A DNA stretch of 64,000 nucleotides from Symsagittifera roscoffensis (Eukaryota > Xenacoelomorpha > Acoela > Convolutidae): positions 290,001-354,000 of the forward strand of contig NW_026971073.1 in NCBI RefSeq assembly GCF_963678635.1, in the 5' to 3' direction. Of the stretch, positions 33,540 through 43,954 are shown one piece after another (position 1 is the first letter of the stretch; each line of letters starts with the position of its first letter). Under the pieces are notes generated by a model. That model was not told the origin of the DNA. It did not search any database and saw only the letters and a list, made by a program, of their open reading frames with translations. A program made the translations under genes and the position numbers.

Positions 33540-34016
33540 GAACCAAAAAAAATTAGGAGATTTTCTTGGTCCCAAAAACCCTACAACGGAAAAGTTTACT
33601 TCGAACTTTGCTTCCATTTGCTGAAGAAAAATGAATTGGGACAAATGGAAAAAAACCAGCAAGTCTGTTCTGATGAAAAAGAAGGGAAAAGGATGTCAGC
33701 AATACGGAATACTGCTGTTCAAGATGCTGAAAACCTTGGACTCGTTCCTTTATTGGAACCCCATTCTGACAAAGACTCCACCATGGAGCAGAAACCTGCG
33801 AACTGTCATGCGGTGTATGACGTAGCAACATACAAGAAGAGAAGGGTGTGTGTCACAATCAAGAAGTACAATGTGAACAAGCCAGCCTACATTCAGATTC
33901 GACTCTTCACCGCAAAGGAGAACGATGTCTTAAAGCAAGTTGCCTATGTCAACTACTCTTTGAACGAATTCAAAAAACTCGCCCAAGTCTTGGGAGATTT
34001 TCTGTTTGTAATGTAA
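33540..34016 (+). CDS. PC4-like accessory protein, open copy 1
   Basis: The frame is open from the TAA near 33536 to TAA 34014-34016, about 158 codons, and shows no lesion against the other copies. It lacks an ATG at the conserved start, so the first coding bases probably come from an upstream exon or a later Met is used. N-terminal half: KPYNGKVYFELCFHLLKK, an acidic middle (EPHSDKDSTMEQ). C-terminal ~60 residues: VCVTIKKYNVNKPAYIQIRL, then a basic-loop and YSLNEFKKLAQVLGDF. The strand-strand-strand-helix pattern with 'S/N..EF..L' before the helix resembles the PC4/SUB1 single-strand DNA-binding domain (inference). Such a protein would fit replication of displaced strands by a protein-primed polymerase. 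Confidence 0.5.
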   Translation, partial: EPKKIRRFSWSQKPYNGKVYFELCFHLLKKNELGQMEKNQQVCSDEKEGKRMSAIRNTAVQDAENLGLVPLLEPHSDKDSTMEQKPANCHAVYDVATYKKRRVCVTIKKYNVNKPAYIQIRLFTAKENDVLKQVAYVNYSLNEFKKLAQVLGDFLFVM

Positions 34017-34118
34017 CTGTTATGTTCAATAATTTTGTTGAGTTATGTTATTATAGTAATGTAATTCAATTATTCATCTTGTTGAATCTTTTTTTAAATT
34101 TTCTTTGAATTGAGCAGT

Positions 34119-35120
34119 ATGAGTTGGAACATTGGTTTTTCCAGAAATCTTGTTTTAAAGCTTCAAAGTAAATTAAGGCTTTTTCATATCGTCTTAAAGA
34201 GAAAAGTCCCGGAAGTTTTCACTAACAGTTTTGGAATCTCAAAATTTACCAAACTTGCAAGATTTGAATACAGAATCACAAATTTCTCAATTGCATAATG
34301 GAAGACGAAAAGTTTTTTAAATTTATTGTTCAGATATTGAAAAAATAGATCTTATAGATTATTGTAGAAAAAAACACTTGGAAAAATAATCACAAATTTC
34401 AGTTGAAAAATGAAGAGTATGATAACTTGGCTGTTTTATCCCCTCGTTTTTGTCTTATGGAAAACAATCAAAAAAACTTGTATCATTACTGACGAATGCA
34501 CTGTAGAAAATGAACGTTCAGAAATTGACTGAAACTCTCAAAAAGTTTGATTTGACTAAGCATGACTTTTCATCAAATACAGAAAGAAAAAAATACTTTC
34601 TTTGTACCTGTACTGTTTTGGACCAAAACATAAATTTGAAAGAAATGGACCAAAATTTTCTTTTGGGAGTCTAATTGGATACGGAAATTCTTGTATGGAT
34701 TACCATTGTGCAAACTCAAAATTTTTCAGACTTCATGCAATTTTAAATGATGCAGCTGGATCTGTGAGGTCTACTACTTATAAGGGTCCTGGTTATTGTT
34801 ATGTTTTATCTAGATTTCCAAACTCATGTTTTCTTGGTCACGCGACTGGATGGTTCTTCCTTTTTGTATGTTAAATTTTTTGCTTCATCAGTATATGCAT
34901 TGTTCGATTGTTAGTTATTTCAATTAAAAATTTCAGCGAAAACAGTTACCATCTTGAGTCTAGTTGTTTTGGATAAAGAGTGTTTTGAAAACAAAATAGT
35001 GAAAGAGTTAGGAGTTTATAAAAATGGACATACTGTGGGTGATTCCTTTCTTCCTCCCAAAAAATTCAAAACTACATCTCAGTCTGCTTGGTCTCACGAA
35101 GCATCTTCATGGGATCAATT
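34119..35120 (+). pseudogene. M3 exonuclease-like accessory protein, copy 1 (truncated)
   Basis: The first exon-like part is MSWNIGFSRNLVLKLQSKLR to 34298. It is followed by broken sequence and then an open stretch (34602-34874) with LIGYGNSCMDYHCANSKF, RLHAILNDAAG and GPGYCYVLSRF. An apparent intron (GTATGT at 34867 to TTTCAG at 34936) leads to LSLVVLDKECFENKIVKELG and SFLPPKKF. The copy is cut at the duplication joint before its Cys/His tail. The Asp-x-Glu with ELGV recalls DEDD exonuclease motif I; the remaining catalytic set is not secure. Confidence 0.5.
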
Positions 35121-35325
35121 GAAGATGCTTCGAAGAACTCAATATTCCATATAAGGTAATAATACCTTATTTGGAATGTACAGTGATTCATCTATATTTC
35201 CTAATTTTTATAAACTTACAAATATCATGATTTTGAAATATCTACTACTGATCAGTTGGCTCTGAGTCTCAAAATAAAACTGTAATCACAATAAATATCT
35301 TTCCAAACTATATTAAATTTACTAA

Positions 35326-35802
35326 GAACCAAAAAAAATTAGGAGATTTTCTTGGTCCCAAAAACCCTACAACGGAAAAGTTTACTTCGAAATTTGCTTC
35401 CATTTGCTGAAGAAAAATGAATTGGGACAAATGGAAAAAAACCAGCAAGTCTGTTCTGATGAAAAAGAAGGGAAAAGGATGTCAGCAATACGGAATACTG
35501 CTGTTCAAGATGCTGAAAACCTTGGACTCGTTCCTTTATTGGAACCCCATTCTGACAAAGACTCCACCATGGAGCAGAAACCTGCGAACTGTCATGCGGT
35601 GTATGACGTAGCAACATACAAGAAGAGAAGGGTGTGTGTAACAATCAAGAAGTACAATGTGAACAAGCCAGCCTACATTCAGATTCGACTCTTCACCGCA
35701 AAGGAGAACGATGTCTTAAAGCAAGTTGCCTATGTCAACTACTCTTTGAACGAATTCAAAAAACTCGCCCAAGTCTTGGGAGATTTTCTGTTTGTAATGT
35801 AA
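35326..35802 (+). CDS. PC4-like accessory protein, open copy 2
   Basis: Second copy from the tandem duplication, with the same uninterrupted frame and missing start as 33540-34016. Differences are few (for example ELCF to EICF near 35390). Retained coding potential in both copies follows from the recency of the duplication and is not by itself evidence of selection. Confidence 0.5.
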   Translation, partial: EPKKIRRFSWSQKPYNGKVYFEICFHLLKKNELGQMEKNQQVCSDEKEGKRMSAIRNTAVQDAENLGLVPLLEPHSDKDSTMEQKPANCHAVYDVATYKKRRVCVTIKKYNVNKPAYIQIRLFTAKENDVLKQVAYVNYSLNEFKKLAQVLGDFLFVM

Positions 35803-35904
35803 CTGTTATGTTCAATAATTTTGTTGAGTTATGTTATTATAGTAATGTAATTCAATTATTCATCTTGTTGAATCTTTTTTTAAATTTTCTTTGAATTGAG
35901 CAGT

Positions 35905-37195
35905 ATGAGTTGGAACATTGGTTTTTCCAGAAATCTTGTTTTAAAGCTTCGAAGTAAATTGGGGCTTTTTCATATCGTCTTAAAGAGAAAAGTCCCGGAA
36001 GTTTTCACTAACAGTTTTGGAATCTCAAAATTTACCAAACTTGCAAGATTTGAATACAGAATCACAAATTTCTCAATTGCATAATGGAAGACGAAAAGTT
36101 TTTTAAATTTATTGTTCAGATATTGAAAAAATAGATCTTATAGATTATTGTAGAAAAAAACACTTGGAAAAATAATCACAAATTTCAGTTGAAAAATGAA
36201 GAGTATGATAACTTGGCTGTTTTATCCCCTCGTTTTTGTCTTATGGAAAACAATCAAAAAAACTTGTATCATTACTGACGAATGCACTGTAGAAAATGAA
36301 CGTTCAGAAATTGACTGAAACTCTCAAAAAGTTTGATTTGACTAAGCATGACTTTTCATCAAATACAGAAAGAAAAAAATACTTTCTTTGTACCTGTATT
36401 GTTTTGGACCAAAACATAAATTTGAAAGAAATGGACCAAAAATTTTCTTTTGGGAGTCTAATTGGATACGGAAATTCTTGTATGGATTACCATTGTGCAA
36501 ACTCAAAATTTTTCAGACTTCATGCAATTTTAAATGATGCAGCTGGATCTGTGAGGTCTACTACTTATAAGGGTCCTGGTTATTGTTATGTTTTATCTAG
36601 ATTTCCAAACTCATGTTTTCTTGGTCACGCGACTGGATGGTTCTTCCTTTTTGTATGTTAAATTTTTTGCTTCATCAGTATATGCATTGTTCGATTGTTA
36701 GTTATTTCAATTAAAAATTTCAGCGAAAACAGTTACCATCTTGAGTCTAGTTGTTTTGGATAAAGAGTGTTTTGAAAACAAAATAGTGAAAGAGTTAGGA
36801 GTTTATAAAAATGGACATACTGTGGGTGATTCCTTTCTTCCTCCCAAAAAATTCAAAACTACATCTCAGTCTGCTTGGTCTCACGAAGCATCTTCATGGG
36901 ATCAATTGGAACAGTGGCCATGAAAAATATTGAAAAAATTAAAAGCTCCAGAAACGGAGTTTTTTTGCAAAAGGTTATAAAATATGTAAAAATCTGTCAC
37001 AAATTTTGGAAATAAATGTTAAAAATTTGGATGACTACGCATGTCCAAAAATTCAGAATCAAAATTTTCAAAGATGAAGAATATGACTGAAGGTGGGTGT
37101 AGCAACTACCCAATTCGTCATGCAAGACTCTTCACTGTGCAGAAAGAAACGCATTTGCATATGGAACATGGACTCAAATTTTTTAAAATAAATTT
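35905..37195 (+). pseudogene. M3 exonuclease-like accessory protein, copy 2 (near full length)
   Basis: Same blocks as copy 1, and better in the middle: 36296-36661 is open through LKKFDLTKHDFSSNTERKKY, RLHAILNDAAG and GPGYCYV. The intron-like GTATGT...TTTCAG (36654-36723) and LSLVVLDKECFENK follow. It then runs on into KAPETEFF and the Cys/His-rich tail seen in M1 and M2, where a stop after WDQLEQWP and shifts break it. A related gene lies inverted at 61.0-61.8 kb (RLHAILRDASG, NNLHGIHWESG). Confidence 0.5.
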
Positions 37196-37278
37196 TAAAT
37201 AATCTAAATAATTTTGTATTATCGTGTTTTTGAAATCTAAATGGTAATCATTATCAGTTTTTTCATTCCAAATTTGAC

Positions 37279-37541
37279 ATGGGTGATGAATGTGACAAGC
37301 AATTAAACTTAGGAAAAATGTTTTTGATGAAGAAAATCATGAACGAAAATCATAGAAGTTTTTTGGACGAACGTGTAATAGATCTCTTTTAAGTTTTAGG
37401 GGCCAACTTTTTGTCATACTTTTAATACTAGCATGTACAATTGTCCGAATAATGTTATCCACTACATGCGAAGAAATGACAGTTTGGCTTGCAATTTTAG
37501 CAAATACAGTCGCTTATATTTTACCTTCTCCAAAGCTATGA
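37279..37541 (+). pseudogene. M3 small membrane protein, one frameshift
   Basis: ATG at 37279 (MGDECDKQLNLGK), then a one-base loss near the GKMFLMK position. The membrane helix and the tail up to the ATGA overlap with the ATPase start (37538-37541) are intact in the correct frame. Confidence 0.6.
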
Positions 37542-38404
37542 ATAGAATTATTTCTGCCAAAAAACAAGTTTTTATTTCGCTAGTTGGACCGAGTGGATCT
37601 GGAAATTCGCATCATCTTTTTGAGTGGTTAAAAATTGCTACAATTCAATCAAAGTTTGACAAAATTTTTTAATTTTATCAAAATTATCAACCTCTTTATG
37701 GACAAATGCAAAGAAAAAACCTTAAGTTTATCCAAGGAGTTGACTTTGAACTGATTACAAACCTTCCCAATAATGGAACAAAATACTCGTTAATATTTGA
37801 TGACTCTTGTGAAGAAATTTCAAACTCTAAGCTGTTTGTAAAAATTGCTACTGCTGGAAGACACAGGGGACTGAATACCATATATATTAAGCATAACTTG
37901 TTTCATCAAAACAAAATTGGAAGAGATGTTGAGTTACAAAATACACAAATAGTCATATTCAAGTCACCATGAAATGTTTTACAAATCAATACAATAATTT
38001 AACAACTAGGTCTAAGATCTCAATTGAAAGAGTGGTATCAAGATGCAACATCTAGTCCCTATGGTCATTTACTTAAAGATTTAACCCCAAAAACAGTTGA
38101 TTCACTTAGGTATTGCTCTAATAGTGGTTCAGTTCCAACGAATATTTTTTTCACCAGATGGAATAGACACAAATTTTTGGATAATTAGCTTACAATACGT
38201 CTCTATGCTCCCAATATTTCAAACATTTTCCCGAAAACTTCCAAAACAATTCATCCTCCATTGTCCAAAAAGTTTCATTCAATTCCTCAGCGAACGTCTA
38301 GTAAACTTGCTACGAGGCGAGCTAAAGGATCTTCAAAAAATAGACGTAGTAAAACATTGAAGAGAAATATCAGAAGTCACACAAAGAAGAACTTCACTGC
38401 ATAA
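37538..38404 (+). pseudogene. ATP: M3 packaging ATPase, P-loop lysine lost
   Basis: The most complete ATPase copy. It has P-loop GPSGSGNSH (Lys to Asn), Walker B YSLIFDDSCEE, the conserved TAGRHRGLNTIYIKHNLFHQ stretch, RDVELQNTQIVIFKSP, then DLTPKTVDSLRYCSNSGS, and a basic Ser/Arg/Lys tail ending at 38404. Breaks: a stop after the FDKIF block (37670), a TGA after FKSP (37970), and a frame change near 38135. The Asn in the P-loop is shared with M2. Confidence 0.85.
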
Positions 38405-38487
38405 AAGGAGAACTATTTTAAGCTGACCAAAAGGTTTACACTTAATATCTGTTATCACTCCTATCGTCATTAAGCGATGGACATAGT

Positions 38488-38862
38488 ATGGATCAGTTTG
38501 TTCTAATTCCTTACTCAATTAATCAATCACAAAGTACACAACCAAAAAAACCAAAATGGGAACAAAAGCAAGAAAAAGAGGTGATTGTACCAAAAGCTTT
38601 TTATTCTGTTTACAGTGCTATAAATGCAAAGTTGAAATTGAGTAACAATAAGCACCTTGCTGATTTAATTTTGAATTCTCCTAGAATTAGACTAAGTCAG
38701 TCAGAGAATATCTTATTAGATAAGCGAGGCACATAAGAATCAATTGTAGACTTTGTGTGGGCACTAAATCGAAAAAATAGCGACTTTCCCGATATTTACT
38801 TTACCATTTTGGAAGCAGCTCAATTTCCACCTAAACTTGTTATCAACAAGAATGCCAAATAA
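38488..38862 (+). pseudogene. M3 integrase-upstream ORF; integrase deleted
   Basis: ATG at 38488 (MDQFVLIPYSINQ), open for 82 codons to a TAA at RGT, then recognisable to the point where the integrase should begin. At about 38857-38862 (AAGAATGCCAAA) the sequence jumps directly into the penton gene. All catalytic sequence of the integrase is therefore missing from M3. Confidence 0.7.
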
Positions 38863-39627
38863 TAGTCTTAGTTATTTTATAAACTTTCTACCCGAAAAAA
38901 TACATTTGAAAGGAGAATGGGAGGTTGCTATTTCAGAAATATCATACCCTTCTTTGTACCAAACTGTTACAGAGGGAAAGTGTACATTCGTAGATGGTAG
39001 AGAAAGTTCTGAGGAGAAAAAAAAATATTGTACGGATGAACTTTGAACCAGGATTGTATCCAAGTATTGTTGATATAGTTGTAGCCATGAACAGCAAAAT
39101 TCGAGAACGTCTAGGAGTTCAAGTTTTTGAATCTAACGGAATCTTTGTATCAGTAGATAAAATTGCACAAAAGGTTGCCGTTCAATTACCTGAGAATCAA
39201 TCAGTGTTTACAATTCCGAGTGCTGATTTGAGTCACATTTTTGGTGGTAATTTGGAACAAAATCAAACAGGCGTTATAATGAAAGCAAAAGTTCCACCTT
39301 ATCCTCAGTATTCTTACGACATTATAAGTACACATTCCCTAATGATATATAGTGATATTATAGAATATAACCTAGTCGGTGATATAAAAACTCCCTTATT
39401 GCGTTGTATCCCATTCATCTCCAAAGTGAAGAGTGGAGATATAATTTTTACAGGAGATGAATTATCAATTCTTTACAAATTAAGAGTTTAAGAAGCTGTT
39501 GAAAAATTCTTTGCATAGTATCAAGATAGAACTAAAAGATAGCACAGGCGAAAAAATTCCTTTTGTGTCCGTAGGAATTACATGATTCGTTCTCTTGTTT
39601 CGCAAGATTTCGAATAATTATTTTTGA
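38863..39627 (+). pseudogene. M3 penton-like minor capsid protein, start missing
   Basis: Begins in the NSL..F block because of the upstream deletion. It keeps LKGEWEVAISEISYPSLY and VDGRESSEEKKKYC, shifts frame in a run of nine A, then is open 38994-39491 (MNFEPGLYPSIVDIVVAMNS to the GDIIFTG block) with no internal stop. The last ~45 codons are in another frame. It is followed by the uninterrupted penton-core interval GAAATAGTTGCTC, the empty form of the site used by M2 and M3. Confidence 0.8.
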
Positions 39628-39634
39628 TTTAAAC

Positions 39635-40019
39635 TTCCTACGAAATAGTTGCTCAAAAATCAGCAGATTTCCCTATTTTTCGAGGACATGCAAGACAACA
39701 TGGAAGAGGTTTTGGTGCTCTTGCACAAACTCATGGGAGAATTGCAATCCCCTTTATTAAAAAATATATAGTCCCAGCTGCGAAAATAATCGGAGCAGAT
39801 TTGTTTGAAATCGCTGCTCCAGAGATTGGGGAAGTTGTTATTGGACGTAAAAAACTTAAAACATTTGCAAAAGATGTGTGCACAAAAACAGGTCGGAAAC
39901 AATTGGGAGGTGGAAAAAAGATATCTAAGCGAAGAACTGGTAGAACCAGATCAATTTCTCAAAAAAGTAGATCAAAAAACAGTCGCTCTCCCAAAGACGT
40001 TTTTGACAAAATGAAGTGA
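39635..40019 (+). CDS. Basic core protein, intact frame
   Basis: The frame is open from a TAA near 39633 to TGA 40017-40019. It reads GHARQHGRGFGALAQTHGR, a helical block (IKKYIVPAAKIIGADLFE), a Gly/Val stretch and a strongly basic Ser/Arg/Lys tail (KRRTGRTRSISQKSRSKNSR). It has no ATG at the conserved start, so initiation is unclear. The Gly/Arg-rich start and basic tail, and its place directly before the capsid gene, fit a DNA-condensing or minor virion protein comparable to adenoviral core peptides; that role is an inference. Confidence 0.6.
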
Positions 40020-41334
40020 GTGTAAACCGAAGTCATTTTTGGTACGGGGCCTTTAAAAATTTTTCTTTGGAGATTTTTGATAAAGTCCCAGTTTTGGAAA
40101 CAATTATGTCATCTTACACACAAGAAGTATTCCTCAGTACTTCTCTGGATGAAAGCAGTATTGAGTTTGAATTTGAAACGGATCGTAATCTCTACTTAGA
40201 TATGTGTGATTCCCATCTTAGCTTAAAGCTTCAACTATTCAAAGTAAGAATGTTTGATGCTTTCAAAAAAGAAAAAACAGAACATAAAGCAAAATCGGAG
40301 GAAGATTCAGATGAGGAACCACAAACTTACCTAACTTATGTAAACAATCTACAACATTCTCTATTCTCCAACTGGGAAGTTTAATTTAACAATACAATGG
40401 TTTACAATGCCAATGGTTTATATCCTCATAAGACACAAATATCGAACGAATTCAGCTCGTCAGCAGTGAGTAATAAAAAAATATTTCCTTGTCATTGATA
40501 CAGTTTTGAAGAATATCATGATGCATTTGATATGCATCCATTCACTGATAGAGCAAATTCCTTGGGAACAGGGATAACGTTTTCACTCTATGGGAGGCTC
40601 GCCCTTGATTTGTTGACTTGCGAAAAATTGTTGCTAGCAAATACCAAAGTTCGATTTAAACTTATTCGAGCTAGACCTAATTTTTACATGCTATCTGACA
40701 ATCCAAATGTAAGTCTGAAAATTGTTGATTGTTCGTTCTTTACTAGAAGATTCATAGTTGCTGAACTCAATCATCAAAACTTGCAATGGAATCTGGTTAG
40801 AGAAACTGCTCATTACAATTACATGGAAACTGTAGCAAGAACCTTTATCAATCCATGTCGTCAAAACCAATTCTTACAAGAAAATATATTCAATAACGCC
40901 CCAATAAGAAGAATAGCTGTTGCAATGAATACAAATTTGGCTGTTGCGGGATCTTTTCATGAAAACCCTTTCAGCTATCAGCTGTTTCATTTGTGAGAGC
41001 TGAGAAATATTCGGGGCAGAAGAGCCATTAATTCATTAGATACAACTTCTCCTTGTCGTCCCTATTTTACCACATTGAAAGCAAAGCAATTTAACGAAAA
41101 TTTCCCAGCTCTTCTTATGAAAGATTTTCAGATCACTATATTCTAGTTTTTGACTTGACTTCACTTCATGATGCTGACGAACTGTTGCATTATCCAGAAC
41201 TTAGTGGAGAAAACTTGAGATTAGAAATGCTTTTCCAATTTCCCCTGTAGCAAGTAACGGAAGTGATAGTCTTGGGAGAAAGACTATCAAACATTCAAAT
41301 TAACAAATTCGGAACAGTCGCCAAAAATTTTTAA
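40016..41334 (+). pseudogene. MCP: M3 double-jelly-roll major capsid protein, broken
   Basis: The main shell protein. The start ATG is GTG here (SVNRSHFWYG). First barrel: SSIEFEFETDRNLYLDM, a Polinton capsid signature, then YLTYVNNLQHSLFSN. Stops at 40382 and about 40496; an open stretch 40532-40996 covers DMHPFTDRANSLGTGITFSL, YMLSDNPNVSLKIVD and PIRRIAVAMNTN; a TGA at the FHL block; a frameshift near 41130; and a TAG at 41248-41250 in FQFPL/QVTE. The last of these is shared with the 47.9-49.2 kb copy. Confidence 0.9.
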
Positions 41335-41421
41335 TTTTTTTTGAGTTTTAGGTTCCTATAAAGTATTCTCACCTTTTGGGACTTTCCATGTTTTCTTTAT
41401 TCTAACCTTATTTTCTCTGTA

Positions 41422-42445
41422 TTATCTATTTTGATTTTCTTCAGATATAAAATCTGAAGTCTTCAATAACTTTTGTCCAGTTCACAAATTTTGTGTATGG
41501 GTCTTTTGCTGATGCAATACCTAAATGCGCGTAAATCAATAACTTTAATTTTTTACGCTAAATTACACTACTAAACTATATATTTCTTTGTTTTAGATCA
41601 AAATTAGCTAACTATTGCAAAGATGGATAATTTTTTTCTCTGCAAAATATTGAAAGAATTCCTGAACTCAGGTTCAAGTACATGGGACCTCACCTCTCTG
41701 ATAAAGTACCTCAACTATCAAAATACTCTTTTGCAATTATTAACTCAGCATCAAGCATTGAAAGAGGAGAACACTGGATAGTGATTGCTCGACTGGATAA
41801 AATTTACTACTGTGCTGATTCTTTGGGTAGAAAGATATCAATTCACCCCTTTTTGAAAAAATTATCGAAGGATGGATCATCGAAACCTATAAAAAACTGA
41901 TAGTTTGTGTGGATTTTACGCAACTTATTCAGCATATTTTTTTGTTAAATTCTTCCAGAAAAACTTGAATAATGTTCATGATGTGCCTGTTTTGAATTTT
42001 ATCAGTAATTTTATGTACAAGCTCATTTTTTATTTGTAAGTGTAAATTTTTGCAGTGAATTGTTTGATTACTTATGTAATTTAACTCTTTAAATTCTTGT
42101 TTTTTTACACAAAAGAGCTTAGCAACTAATCTTCTGGTGAAATACACGGAATGACGATAGATTATGGATGTTGTAGTCCACCAATTGAAAGAATTAACGA
42201 TAGAGTAGACAAATTTACGAAAATTGTAACCAACTTCTTGTATATTGTAAAACTTTCTCAGAAATTTACCCTGAGAAAGATGAAAGATAGAAAAATTAGT
42301 ATGCAAAAACATCAGACACACGAAAAATTATGATATTATACCTTTCTCAGTGTTAATTTTTACCGAGGCAGAGTAATTGACAGCATTGGATGATAATTTT
42401 TTAGAAATTTCGCAAATTTCAAAGATTTTTTCAATGATAGAAGAC
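41422..42445 (+). pseudogene. PRO: Partial protease/satellite unit inside M3
   Basis: Corresponds to the first 1.0 kb of the array unit (49328-50400). The adenain-like protease piece 41682-41900 has PQLSKYSFAII and ERGEHWIVIARLDK (catalytic His in GEHW) and ADSLGR; the block with the active-site Cys (SLCGFYATYSAYF) follows in a different frame. Near 42443-42445 (GAC) it is joined to the middle of a capsid gene. Confidence 0.85.
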
Positions 42446-43171
42446 TTGTTTGCTTGTGAAAAACTATTACTACCAAAAACCGAAGTTCGAATTAAACTAA
42501 TTCGGTCTAGACCTAAGTTTTACATGCTGTCAGATAACCCAAATGTTGGTCTAATAATTGTTGATTGTTTGCTGTTTACTAGAAGAACTTTAGTAGTTGA
42601 ACCTAATCATCAGTACTTGCAATGCAATCTGGAAAAGGAACCTGCTCAAAACAAATACACGGAAACAATAGCAAGAACATCGATCATTTCATCTCGTCAA
42701 AACCAGTTTATGCAGGAAAAAAAATTCAATAATGCCCAACTCAGAAAAATAACTGTTGCAATGAATACAAACTCAGCTTTTGCGGGCTCTTTTCATGAAA
42801 ATTCTTTCACTTACCAGCAATTTCATTTGAGAGAGCTTAGAGTTATTCAGTGCAGAAGGGCAATTTTTTCATTAGATACAACTTCTCCTTGTCGCCCCTA
42901 TTTTACCACATTGAAAGCGAAACAATTTAACGAAGATTTCCCAGCTCATCCTATGGAAGATTTTCAAAATCAGTATATTCTAGTTTTTTACTTGACTTCA
43001 CTACAGGATGCAGCTGAACAGTTGCATTATCCAGAACTTAGTGGAGAAAGCTTGAGATTAGAAAAGTTTTTCCAGTTTCCCTTGGAGCAAGTAACGGAAT
43101 TGATAGTCTTGGGAGAAAGACTACCAAATGTTCAAATCGACAAAATCGGAGCAGTCGCTGAAAATTTTTAG
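42443..43171 (+). pseudogene. MCP: M3 second capsid gene, 5' truncated chimera
   Basis: The open frame 42377-43171 begins in satellite-unit DNA and enters capsid sequence at LFACEKLLLPKTEVRIKL. It then keeps the second barrel unbroken: YMLSDNPNVGLIIVD, RKITVAMNTNSAFAGSF, SPCRPYFTTLKAKQFNED, and the C-terminal ELIVLGERLPNVQ. One notable substitution is Asp to Tyr in LVFYLTSLQD. The N-terminal barrel is absent, so no capsomer could form. Confidence 0.85.
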
Positions 43172-43266
43172 TTTTTTTGAGTTTTCGGGTTCCTTCAAAA
43201 ATATTGTAACTTTTTTGGGACTTTTCATTGTTATTGTCTCTGTACTATCTATTTTAATTTCTTCAG

Positions 43267-43526
43267 ACCTAAATCTCCTGAAAAAGCAGATAATGAATAC
43301 TGTTTAATTGAAATTGAAAACCCAAGAAAATTCTTCAACCCAGACTGTAAACCAGTGTTCAATAACCTTTGTCAAGTTCACAAGTTTTGTGTATGGGACT
43401 TTGTTGACTCAATACCTAAATGCGCGTAAGTTAATAACTTTAGTTTTTTCATTTTAAATTACAATATCAAACTTTCTATTTCTTTGTTTTAGATGTGAAT
43501 CAGCTAACAGTTGCAAAGATGGATAA
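43267..43526 (+). CDS. Small Cys-rich exon pair overlapping protease start
   Basis: After a TTTCTTCAG acceptor, exon 1 (43267-43425) reads through KFFNPDCKPVFNNLCQVHKF and CVWDFVDSIPKC; an intron 43426-43492 (GTAAGT...TTTTAG, 67 bp) joins it to ACESANSCKDG and a TAA at 43524-43526. The joined frame has no lesion in this copy. Its end overlaps the ATGGATAAT of the protease in another frame. The eight Cys and one His suggest a metal-binding or disulfide-rich peptide. The upstream exon is not identified. The M2-R and array copies are damaged. Confidence 0.5.
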
Positions 43527-43860
43527 TTTTTAACTTCTGCAAACCATTGAAACAATTCCTGAACTCAGGTTCAAGTACATGGGATTTTACCGTTCTGATA
43601 AAGTTCCTCAACTAACAAAATACTCTTTTGCAATTGTTAACTCAGCTCCAAGCAATGATAGAGGGGAGCACTGGCTCATGATAGCTCGATTGGACAAAAC
43701 TTACTATTTTGCTGATTCTTTGAGTCAAAAAAGAACAGCTTATTCCTTTCTAATAAAAAAGTATCCGCTAATTGTTCCTCGAAAGCTAAAATTTTACGCA
43801 ATTTATTCAGCTTTTCTTCTTTTCAATTCTACCAGACAAACTTGAATATTATTCATGATG
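43519..43860 (+). pseudogene. PRO: M3 adenain-like cysteine protease, broken
   Basis: Particle-maturation protease of the adenovirus type. After ATGGATAATTTT there is an early stop; the open part 43579-43845 holds PQLTKYSFAIVNSAPSNDRG, EHWLMIARLDK with the catalytic His, and ADSLSQ. The block that should contain the active-site Cys (LCGF) has been lost by deletion: LKFYAIYSAF follows the RKL block directly. Without the Cys it cannot act. Confidence 0.85.
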
Positions 43861-43954
43861 TGCAGATTTTGATTTTTATTAGTATTTTTTATGTAAATGT
43901 GTAGTTTTTTTTATTTGTAAGTGTAAATTATGGCAGTAAGTTTACTATACGATG

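Larger units (their letters stand above)
33350..36907. repeat. 1.79-kb tandem duplication with templated filler
   Basis: Copy 1 is 33350-35120, copy 2 is 35136-36907, with an offset of 1786-1787 bases and only a handful of differences. Between them lie 15 extra bases, of which GAAGATGCTTCG (35121-35132) is the exact reverse complement of the sequence 12 bases before it (35097-35108). Each copy carries one PC4-like gene and most of one exonuclease-like gene. Confidence 0.95.
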
